From contig DLHJ01000014.1 in NCBI GenBank assembly GCA_002483145.1, forward strand, positions 434,001-498,000: 64,000 nt of DNA, given 5' to 3'. The translations under genes were made by a program, and so were the position numbers. The stretch is from Cellvibrio sp. UBA7671. Lineage in GTDB: Bacteria; Pseudomonadota; Gammaproteobacteria; Pseudomonadales; Cellvibrionaceae. Shown in pieces: positions 29,758 to 36,810 of the stretch; position 1 is the first letter of the stretch; every line of letters starts with the position of its first letter. Below the pieces are notes generated by a model, which saw only the letters and a program-made list of their open reading frames with translations, was not told the origin of the DNA and did no database searches.

Positions 29758-31038
29758 TTATTGCGTTACTTTTTGATCAATCTTGACATTGACATCAGGC
29801 GGTACCGCCTTCATATCCACAGGGCCAAAACTGCCTTGCCAATCGCCCACTTTTGCTGTTGCTGTACCGTCTTGCGAAATGCGGGCAACTACTTCCACAT
29901 TGTCCACCGAGCCCAAACTCATCGCTGGTGTCATTGCCATAGCCTCGGTCAGCACTACCCGCTTGGGCAGCTCGGAAACTGATACGCGCGTAATCGCCAG
30001 TGGCATTTTGGCACCCTGCCAGGTGCGTGCGTACACAAACACGATTTGCTCAGGGCTCGCGGTCACACCCTCGGCCAAACTAACGTTGATAGTTAATTGC
30101 CGGCCGGCACGAGCAGCAGCAAGCGACGCTTCAGTGCCGCCCTCAGCAAAATACAGGGTCGCAGCGCGTTCAATACCGGCAACTAATGCCTGACTACCCG
30201 GGGAATCCTGCCCTGTCAACTTGACAGTGCGTTCCCAGTATTTGATGGCATTGACGTAATCCTTCTTCCCGAACGCATCTATGCCCGCCAAGCCTAACGC
30301 CATAGTGTTGTCGGGCTCAGCTTTAAGCGCTTTTTCAACCAAATCGGTAATCGGCGGACTCATCTTTCGGTCATCGCGCAAAAACATCGCCTGCGCTAAT
30401 TCCGCCATCACCATCGCGGAACTGGCATCGCGCTGCAGTACTTGCTGATAGGCATTAACGGCCTGGCCAAAGTCATTCAAATCCATCTGCATACGCGCAA
30501 GGAAAAACCAGTATTGAAGTTGCTCAGGCTCATCGGCTAAGCGAGCCTGAATCAGCCGCACCATTTCACGCGCGCGCACCGGATCAGGATTGCGGCCAGC
30601 CTCATAGTCCTTGTTATCCAACTCTTGCTTGAGTTCCTGCGCCAAACGAATCTCTACATCAGCACTACTACCCAAATGCTGATAAAGCCCCCAGCTCACT
30701 GCAATGAGCAAAACGCCAATAATACTGAGGGTTTTGAGTCCAGCGCCCAAGGTGCGACTCTGCTGTGCTGCACGAATATCGGCCTCATCCTCCAGCAGCG
30801 CACGCTCTTGCTCCAACTTCAATTGCTCAAACTGCTCCTGGTCGATACGACCTGCAGTTAATTGCACCTCCAACTCCGCAATATGCTCGCGAAACAAGCG
30901 CACATTTTCAGCAAGACGATCAGCAACCACTTCATTCGACTGACCATTTTGCTGCTTGCCGTAACGCACCAATGGCCAAAAAATAAAACCCAACGCCAAC
31001 ACACTCAGTAGCGCAACCCCAACCCACAAGGACATCAT
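29758..31038 (-). CDS. ccmI: cytochrome c maturation protein CcmI (TPR)
   Basis: Apocytochrome c chaperone of System I (CycH). The protein has 426 residues: an N-terminal transmembrane helix (LWVGVALLSVLALGFIFWPL), a cytoplasmic leucine-zipper-like loop (VRLFREHIAELEVQLTAGRI), a second helix (LSIIGVLLIAVSWGLY, about 108-123), then periplasmic TPR repeats (about 165-320) and a beta-rich C-terminal domain. TPRs bind the C-terminal helix of apocytochrome c. The ATG overlaps the ccmH stop (TAATG). This pair is separated from the ccmA-G operon by 4.7 kb. Confidence 0.93.
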   Translation of the reverse strand: MMSLWVGVALLSVLALGFIFWPLVRYGKQQNGQSNEVVADRLAENVRLFREHIAELEVQLTAGRIDQEQFEQLKLEQERALLEDEADIRAAQQSRTLGAGLKTLSIIGVLLIAVSWGLYQHLGSSADVEIRLAQELKQELDNKDYEAGRNPDPVRAREMVRLIQARLADEPEQLQYWFFLARMQMDLNDFGQAVNAYQQVLQRDASSAMVMAELAQAMFLRDDRKMSPPITDLVEKALKAEPDNTMALGLAGIDAFGKKDYVNAIKYWERTVKLTGQDSPGSQALVAGIERAATLYFAEGGTEASLAAARAGRQLTINVSLAEGVTASPEQIVFVYARTWQGAKMPLAITRVSVSELPKRVVLTEAMAMTPAMSLGSVDNVEVVARISQDGTATAKVGDWQGSFGPVDMKAVPPDVNVKIDQKVTQ

Positions 31039-31565
31039 TATTGTTTCTCCTGTTTGGATTTTTTATCCGCGTTTTTAGCAGTTTCTTTATTAGATGGGGG
31101 ATTTAGCAAACTTGCCAGACGCTCGCGCTCAGTAGACGACAGACCTGCATCCACCGCCACATCAAGGCGACGGCGCTTGCGTACTATAAGTAGAAGCATG
31201 ATTACGCCAAAAACCAGTAAAAAGACCGGAGCGCCCCAGAGCAACAGGGTGGCAGGCGATAAACGCGGGCGATACAAAATAAATTCGCCGTAGCGCTCCA
31301 CCATAAAATCCACAATTTCTTTATCCGATTTGCCGTCTTTTATCATGAAAACCAGCTCACGCCGGAGGTCTTCAGCGATGGGCGAATTGGTACCGGCAAG
31401 ATTCTGGTTTTGACATTTGGGGCAGCGCATTTCATCAATAAAGGTTTGGTAGCGCTGGCGATCAACATCGTTATCAAACTCATGTACTTCGATGGCGGCA
31501 AAGCTGGAAAAAGAGAGGAGTAACAATCCGAGACAGGTGCAAAGTCTTATTAGAGTTGCGCACAT
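31038..31565 (-). CDS. ccmH: cytochrome c maturation thiol oxidoreductase CcmH
   Basis: Periplasmic membrane-anchored thioredoxin-like subunit of the haem-ligation complex; it reduces apocytochrome cysteines. Start at 31565 (MCATLIRLCTCLGLL), with GGAAG upstream, gives 175 residues and a signal peptide; the frame is open further upstream to 31652. The hallmark RCPKCQNQNLAGTNS with cysteines spaced CxxC is near residue 48, and a transmembrane helix (LLLWGAPVFLLVFGVIMLLLI) is near 118-140. A TATACT at 31604-31609 on the minus strand, 38 bases upstream, could be its own -10. A separate promoter is needed because the upstream neighbours are plus-strand tRNAs. Confidence 0.93.
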   Translation of the reverse strand: MCATLIRLCTCLGLLLLSFSSFAAIEVHEFDNDVDRQRYQTFIDEMRCPKCQNQNLAGTNSPIAEDLRRELVFMIKDGKSDKEIVDFMVERYGEFILYRPRLSPATLLLWGAPVFLLVFGVIMLLLIVRKRRRLDVAVDAGLSSTERERLASLLNPPSNKETAKNADKKSKQEKQ

Positions 31566-31729
31566 AAACAGGCTTCCGCGGCATTGGATGAAAATTTTTC
31601 GCGAGTATAACAACTCATAAGCGAGAGCGGGAAATTTTGCCACCAAGAGCAAAAACCGATCACAAGTGTTTGTTTCGCAACCGCTTTTTGAATTTTCAGG
31701 AGAAATTTAAAGAATCTGTAAAAAAAAGG

Positions 31730-31757
31730 TTGACCCAAAGTTTTACATGATTAGAAT
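31730..31757 (+). promoter_or_regulatory. promoter of tRNA-Val/tRNA-Asp operon
   Basis: TTGACC (31730-31735) and TAGAAT (31752-31757) are separated by 16 bases and followed by GC-rich ACGCGCC, the discriminator type typical of stringently controlled stable-RNA promoters. It lies 42 bases before tRNA-Val. Confidence 0.8.
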
Positions 31758-31799
31758 ACGCGCCACCAACAAGGTGAGCGCTGAAAAGCGTGAAATCTT

Positions 31800-31875
31800 G
31801 GGCGGTTAGCTCAGTTGGTAGAGCAATGCCCTTACAAGGCATGGGTCACAAGTTCGAGTCTTGTACCGCCCACCA
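31800..31875 (+). tRNA. tRNA-Val (anticodon TAC)
   Basis: A full cloverleaf of 76 bases: acceptor GGGCGGT/ACCGCCC, D arm GCTC...GAGC, anticodon stem ATGCC/GGCAT with loop CTTACAA (anticodon TAC), and T arm ACAAG TTCGAGT CTTGT. The encoded 3' ACCA is present. Confidence 0.96.
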
Positions 31876-31915
31876 CTCTTACTCACAAGGTAGCTGTGGT
31901 TTTTTGTGAAGCTGC

Positions 31916-31992
31916 GGACCGGTAGTTCAGTCGGTTAGAATGCCGGCCTGTCACGCCGGAGGTCGCGGGTTCGAGTCCCGTCCGGTCCGCCA
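31916..31992 (+). tRNA. tRNA-Asp (anticodon GTC)
   Basis: A 77-base cloverleaf: acceptor GGACCGG/CCGGTCC, anticodon stem CCGGC/GCCGG with loop CTGTCAC (anticodon GTC), T arm GCGGG TTCGAGT CCCGT, discriminator G and encoded CCA. It lies 40 bases after tRNA-Val and shares its promoter and terminator. Confidence 0.96.
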
Positions 31993-32005
31993 CTATTTAG
32001 TAATG

Positions 32006-32034
32006 AAAAAAGCCCCACATCTGGGGCTTTTTTT
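32006..32034 (+). terminator. terminator of the tRNA operon
   Basis: A 12-base stem AAAAAAGCCCCA / TGGGGCTTTTTT with a four-base loop, followed by T residues, 14 bases after tRNA-Asp. Confidence 0.92.
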
Positions 32035-32233
32035 ATGGCTGCAATTTCATAGCGACTAAACATCGCTACCACTACCAAACACTATGCCCATCAAACCTCA
32101 CTCATTAGATCGATTTCCCCAGTCAACTTAATCAAATTCCTTTCTGTACTGTGCAGTTAAGTAATTTAGAAAAATCTCCAAAAAAGACCCCAAAAGGAAT
32201 GTTCGCGGATATTTCGCTGGAGATCAAAGCTGA

Positions 32234-32380
32234 TCATACCGCCTTGTTGTTTATCCCCTGATCCGCCTTTGCAGAATCTTCTTTGATATGTTTGTAGGCG
32301 TAGATACCTACATAAGTAATCATGATGCAAGCCAATGCAACTATCACTAGACCATAAAGAACGATTGAATCGATATACAT
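32234..32380 (-). CDS. 48-residue single-helix membrane protein with Anr/FNR-type promoter
   Basis: A short gene: MYIDSIVLYGLVIVALACIM opens the product, followed by ITYVGIYAYKHIKEDSAKAD and a polar tail. A perfect GGAGG (32386-32390 as CCTCC on the plus strand) lies five bases before the ATG. One hydrophobic helix (about 6-29) is followed by a charged C-terminus of about 19 residues, a layout like small oxidase-associated subunits (CcoQ, CydX) or assembly peptides, though I see no family motif. A perfect TTGAT-N4-ATCAA box lies about 40 bases upstream of the predicted start of transcription, so oxygen-limited expression is likely. It sits between the ccm blocks. The product is unidentified; that it is a real gene is well supported by the signals. 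Confidence 0.72.
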   Translation of the reverse strand: MYIDSIVLYGLVIVALACIMITYVGIYAYKHIKEDSAKADQGINNKAV

Positions 32381-32390
32381 AGAAACCTCC

Positions 32391-32413
32391 ATAGACTGAC
32401 ACTATCAGTCTAT
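32391..32413 (-). promoter_or_regulatory. inverted repeat over -10/+1 of the small membrane-protein gene
   Basis: Perfect nine-base arms ATAGACTGA and TCAGTCTAT separated by CACTA, directly abutting the Shine-Dalgarno site. They overlap the predicted -10 (TATAGA) and transcription start, so a repressor operator is more likely than an RNA hairpin. Confidence 0.55.
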
Positions 32414-32448
32414 AAAAGAGTGGGGGCGCTAAAATTGATTCAAATCAA
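32409..32448 (-). promoter_or_regulatory. Anr/FNR box and -10 of the small membrane-protein gene
   Basis: TTGATTCAAATCAA at 32435-32448 is a 14/14 match to the FNR/Anr consensus TTGATNNNNATCAA. A minus-strand TATAGA (32409-32414) would start transcription near 32402, placing the box centre at about -40, the class II activation position. There is no -35 hexamer, as expected for an activator-dependent promoter. Confidence 0.78.
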
Positions 32449-32455
32449 CATGGGG

Positions 32456-35400
32456 CTAATCATCAAGCTCGAATGTGAAACGATTCTTTACTCCACGAGT
32501 GACTTTGGGCACACCATTTTCAATGGAGGGGATATAAACAAATTTTTGTGCAGCACTAATTGCCTCCTCCTCAAAATATCCTTGCGGTTCCGCGCTCATT
32601 ACTTTGATGTTGGTGGTAGTACCGGAATCCGTAACATCGTACTGAACCAATACAATTCCCTCTTGTTTCTCATCCAGAGCCTTGTAAGGATATTTCGGTG
32701 GAGTTTTAATTATCGGCATAGCTTCTGTTGCAATAGCATGTGCACTTAATGATTCCACCCAAATCTGATTTAACTTATATGCAGCAAGCCTTTCTTGCGC
32801 TTTCTCAGAAGCAACACCAAACAAATCTTTTAAAGCATCAGTTTGGGTTTTTATACTCAGATCAAACTCACCATTTGCGGCGTAAGCAGCTGCAAGTACT
32901 TCACGGTTAGCAGGAGTGTCGTGTTTCTTTAAGACTGCACGGATGATTTTTATCGCACGCTTTGGTTTAAGCAGTTCATTATCATCTACAACAGATAGAA
33001 GCCAAGCTAAACGCACTCCCGCAGCCAAATGCCCGGATTCATAAGCTTTGTTGTAAAAATATATCGCCCGCTCGTAATTTCGGGTAACGGAGTTGCCGCT
33101 CTCATATAGTATTGCAAGTGCATAACTCCGCGCTCCAGACTCATCACTTTCATAGAGCAAATTGACTAACCGTTCAACCATTGTATAGATATTGTTCTTT
33201 TTATATTTAATTCGATCTTCAGGTAAAGGAAAAGCTATTCTCAGCTCCTGCCTGACTTTTTCCATTGACCAGTTTTTTTTGAGCTGATTATAAAACTGCT
33301 TATGACCATCAGCCTCTTTTGAAACATATAGAATAAATGGCTCATCATTCTCTGGATAAATCTTTACTACTGCATCATTTGAGTCCTCTGCCTCTTGCGA
33401 AGATAGTTCAATATCTTTTACCTCTGCCAGTGGTAATGACTCATGTTGCAATTCGCCCTCTTCTTCCCAATAAGAAAAAACACTGGTATTGGTAAAGCCA
33501 TTACCGTCTTTGCGTATATCAAGGAGTGCCGAGCTGTAAAAGCGCTGAATGGTTTCGTCTTCCTCAATTAAACCTTTACGCTGCATAAATTTGACGTGAT
33601 ATGACCACAAATGCTTTCCATCTATTACTTTTGTATTGGCAAAAAAACCGGATTCCACACCTATGTAAAGCAACATAAAGGGCAAAAAAAACAAAATGAC
33701 TAGCAAGTGTCTCCAACGAAAGCGCGAGTTATATACATAAATATTGGCATCTTTTTGCGGAATTCTATTGATTTGGATAACCAGGGGGAGCACCAGCAAG
33801 ATACACACCAAAATAGCGGCCACATCGTAAATAGCAGGGGCTTTATTCGCTGCAATATTGGCAACAAAAAATAGCAATGCCAGTGCAGCCGCCAAACCCA
33901 ATGAAGCCGGTAAATAGAGTCGGTTTTTTACCTGCTCATTCGAGATCAAAGCTTGATAGAACGGGTAATACCAAAATGGAGAAAAAAATGCACGCGCAAA
34001 AGGTAAAATTGAACTGTTATCGTTGCGCTTCACATAAATCCAATTGCGCCAGAACCAATAAGATAGGTAAATCCCAAAGGTGAAGACAGATAATACAATA
34101 AATTTCACCACGCTTACCGGAAAAAAGACGGCCGCTAGATTGTACTCTTGCCTTTTTTTATCCCGATACCAACCAATAAACGCCAGCACCAGCAATAATA
34201 AAAAAACAACACATAATGACCAATACAGATAATCTTCGTAGTGAAAACTATTTGCCTGTGCAACTGCTGGCTGGTAAACATTGTAACCAATGTCATCCAT
34301 AACTTTTTTTCTTGCACTGGCATACTCATTGATTTTCTCTGCCGGAACATGATCCTTCTTGGTTTCATATTTATAGATCAAATTCAGAACATTTTTTTCT
34401 GAATCAAAATTGATATTGCTAGAGTAATGAAAAAACTCATTATCCTCGACAACAGTCTCTTGCTCAAAACCCCAGTCGCCTCTTACTTTTACCTGGATTT
34501 TTTGAGTAATCGAATCTGGGTAACGAAGCGCAAAAGGTGAATTGCGATGTAACTCATCGGGTTTAAGAACATTAGTTTCAATAATACTTGCATACACGCC
34601 GGCATACTTTTGATTCTGGTTTGATTCGCTAGTCTGCCAAATATTGGCAATGGAATAGGCCTCTCGCACTTGAAAATGACTTTCACCTGGGTAATCTTTA
34701 AATTCAACCGGTGCAGATGAGTTTATAGTTGGATAGTAGCCTTTGTAAAAATTAAGATATTGATCACCAGTTGAACGGAGATTGGTTTCAGCTGCTTTAT
34801 TTCGCTGGGTTTCAGCCTGGAGTCCTCTGTAATTTGTGGTGATGCGATATGATGCAGGTTTATCAAACGCGCCCGAAAGATCCAACTCCTCTTCAATGAT
34901 CTGTGCTGATATTCGTTTGTGAGTCATTTTCGTCAACGAAGTCGAACCCGGAGCAACTACCAAGGCATAGCCATAATCTGGCTGATAAATATCGGCAAGA
35001 CTGGATTGTTGATGCTGCCTGGTAGGATCTAGCCAGTAATTTTTACCATTCAACTCCACTTTGGTTATGACATGATTAAATGCTGTCGCCGCGGGCAAGC
35101 GATGGATTATCTCTTGCTTATCATCTGTATCAACTAAAGCAGGATAGGCCGCAATTCCCATCTGCCTAAGCAAGGAAATAAACAACACCGTTTTATCTTT
35201 ACAATCGCCGTAGCGCCGCTGCCACGTCTCCCCAGCTTTTGATGGCTTGTGAGAATTTACACCGGTTTCAATACCTAAATAACGAACTTGTGACTGGACT
35301 GCATCCAATGCAGCCTCAATTTGATCTTCCTTAGTGCTGTGTTTGCGCTGGATATCTGCTACCAACTGATCAATTGCACCATCACTTTCAATTGCGGACT

Positions 35401-36229
35401 CGTAGAGTGCCTGGGCCCAGACCACAACATCTGCCCAGTGCGCCACATCTGAAATTTCCACTCTTCCATAAGGGTTATACCAATCAGGGGTCTGATTGTT
35501 GGTCTGCAAAGGCTCAGTGTTTGCAGTCTGATAGATAAATTCTTTTGCGCCACCCAATTGCTTGATAACCGGCTTCAGTGCCGAGTTATTAGTTTTAACA
35601 TAAAGTTCATTTTCGCGCTCCCATAACAGCCTGAAATATAACTGGCGCAAGGAAACTGTCCACTGTGTGTAAAACCGATAATAGAACGCCCCTGCGTGTA
35701 TAGGATTATCACCAGTGATGGAATAACTATATTCAACTACATCACCAACGCGCAGGTCGCTGATAATAATGTTGGCGGTCAAACTGCCATCGTAAAGGGA
35801 GTTTTCCAACTCTTGTTCACGTTGCAGAACCGAGTATTTTATCTTGGGCAAAGCATCAAAAGGTTTGCCATCGCGATGGATTAATAGAGTATGAAATGTG
35901 AAGGTTTGATAACTTGGATCGTAATTAATGTTAACCTGCGAGGATTCCTGCAAACCGGACTGGTTAACAATTTTCTCCGCGTAATGTGAATAGAAAACAT
36001 TCTTTCCCTGCTGTGGAACACGCAACTGCTCATCCACCAAGAGGTAATAAACACCGCTATTAATTTTATCCTGAGGTATTACGTCGACATGAGGCAGAGC
36101 TTGGGGATTGATCCATGACGCAGGAGGAGCCACTTGAAGCTGATCTTTTTGCTCAATTGCAAAACCTTCGCAACTCAACAAAACCACAAACAGAAATGCA
36201 AATTTTATACGCATTATCAATACATCCAT
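32456..36229 (-). CDS. DUF3857-transglutaminase-membrane-TonB fusion protein
   Basis: A 1,257-residue envelope protein. A signal peptide (about 6-24; the ATG at 36214 may be the true start) leads into a DUF3857-like beta domain (about 50-240), then a transglutaminase-like domain with catalytic Cys343 (RRYGDCKDKT), His386 (AFNHVITK) and Asp401 (YWLDPTR). A periplasmic domain follows to 650, then at least five transmembrane segments (about 669-688, 703-726, 773-795, 801-822, 840-860). After these come a charged region, Sel1/TPR-like repeats (about 1030-1130, including NYERAIYFYNKAYESGHLAA) and a TonB-type C-terminal domain (1170-1257: PPKYPYKALDEKQEGIVLVQ). The catalytic triad is intact. It starts 30 bases after ccmG and is probably co-transcribed with ccmA-G. 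The substrate is unknown. Confidence 0.82.
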   Translation of the reverse strand: MDVLIMRIKFAFLFVVLLSCEGFAIEQKDQLQVAPPASWINPQALPHVDVIPQDKINSGVYYLLVDEQLRVPQQGKNVFYSHYAEKIVNQSGLQESSQVNINYDPSYQTFTFHTLLIHRDGKPFDALPKIKYSVLQREQELENSLYDGSLTANIIISDLRVGDVVEYSYSITGDNPIHAGAFYYRFYTQWTVSLRQLYFRLLWERENELYVKTNNSALKPVIKQLGGAKEFIYQTANTEPLQTNNQTPDWYNPYGRVEISDVAHWADVVVWAQALYESAIESDGAIDQLVADIQRKHSTKEDQIEAALDAVQSQVRYLGIETGVNSHKPSKAGETWQRRYGDCKDKTVLFISLLRQMGIAAYPALVDTDDKQEIIHRLPAATAFNHVITKVELNGKNYWLDPTRQHQQSSLADIYQPDYGYALVVAPGSTSLTKMTHKRISAQIIEEELDLSGAFDKPASYRITTNYRGLQAETQRNKAAETNLRSTGDQYLNFYKGYYPTINSSAPVEFKDYPGESHFQVREAYSIANIWQTSESNQNQKYAGVYASIIETNVLKPDELHRNSPFALRYPDSITQKIQVKVRGDWGFEQETVVEDNEFFHYSSNINFDSEKNVLNLIYKYETKKDHVPAEKINEYASARKKVMDDIGYNVYQPAVAQANSFHYEDYLYWSLCVVFLLLLVLAFIGWYRDKKRQEYNLAAVFFPVSVVKFIVLSVFTFGIYLSYWFWRNWIYVKRNDNSSILPFARAFFSPFWYYPFYQALISNEQVKNRLYLPASLGLAAALALLFFVANIAANKAPAIYDVAAILVCILLVLPLVIQINRIPQKDANIYVYNSRFRWRHLLVILFFLPFMLLYIGVESGFFANTKVIDGKHLWSYHVKFMQRKGLIEEDETIQRFYSSALLDIRKDGNGFTNTSVFSYWEEEGELQHESLPLAEVKDIELSSQEAEDSNDAVVKIYPENDEPFILYVSKEADGHKQFYNQLKKNWSMEKVRQELRIAFPLPEDRIKYKKNNIYTMVERLVNLLYESDESGARSYALAILYESGNSVTRNYERAIYFYNKAYESGHLAAGVRLAWLLSVVDDNELLKPKRAIKIIRAVLKKHDTPANREVLAAAYAANGEFDLSIKTQTDALKDLFGVASEKAQERLAAYKLNQIWVESLSAHAIATEAMPIIKTPPKYPYKALDEKQEGIVLVQYDVTDSGTTTNIKVMSAEPQGYFEEEAISAAQKFVYIPSIENGVPKVTRGVKNRFTFELDD

Positions 36230-36258
36230 TTATCTTAACTGGCAGATCGCAACTGAAC

Positions 36259-36810
36259 TTATTGTGTCTGCAATTCTTTTATTATCGGATCCAACACTTT
36301 AGTCCATACATTCTGATTCACATCACCAATATGCTTGTAACGAATCACACCCTGCTTATCTATCACATAGGTTTCCGGTGCGCCAAACACACCGAGATTC
36401 AACCCTAAACGACCCTCTTCATCTACCACGCTAAACACATAGGGATTATGCAATTCCGCCAGCCAGCGCTGCGCATCTTCGGCGTTATCTTTGTAATTAA
36501 TACCGTAGATAAGAATACCCTGCGCTTTTAGCGTATTAAGGAATTCATGTTCTTGCCGACAAGTAGTACACCAGGTTGCCCAAACATTTAACAAGCTGAC
36601 TTTGCCTTTTAGCATATCCTGATTTGCACTGACCAACCCTTGCGGATTTTCCGGCGCTGGCAGCACCGGCAAATCAAATGCAGGAACGGGTTTATTTAGC
36701 AAAGCAGATGGCATCTCGTTAGGATCTAACGAGAGGCCACGCCAAAATAAAACACCAAGCAACACAAAAATGGCTAAGGGAATAAATAAAAATAATCGCT
36801 GTTTATTCAT
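36259..36810 (-). CDS. ccmG: cytochrome c biogenesis thioredoxin CcmG/DsbE
   Basis: Membrane-anchored periplasmic thioredoxin of 183 residues that keeps apocytochrome CxxCH cysteines reduced. N-terminal anchor LFLFIPLAIFVLLGVLFW (about 5-22). The active site is in WATWCTTCRQEHEFL near residue 80 (CTTC, compared with CPTC in many relatives). The CcmG-specific FGAPETYVIDKQG with the cis-proline is near 145. It overlaps the 3' end of ccmF by eight bases. Downstream, where pseudomonads usually have ccmH, comes the 1,257-residue transglutaminase fusion instead. Confidence 0.94.
   Translation of the reverse strand: MNKQRLFLFIPLAIFVLLGVLFWRGLSLDPNEMPSALLNKPVPAFDLPVLPAPENPQGLVSANQDMLKGKVSLLNVWATWCTTCRQEHEFLNTLKAQGILIYGINYKDNAEDAQRWLAELHNPYVFSVVDEEGRLGLNLGVFGAPETYVIDKQGVIRYKHIGDVNQNVWTKVLDPIIKELQTQ

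Noticed and set aside
31800-32034. Integrated element or attachment site at the tRNA genes
   Set aside because: No integrase and no second copy of a tRNA 3' end was seen nearby, so no island could be defined.
32166-32402. 78-codon minus-strand frame over the small Anr-driven gene
   Set aside because: It has no ribosome binding site and overlaps in another frame the 48-codon gene, which has GGAGG and a clear membrane helix.
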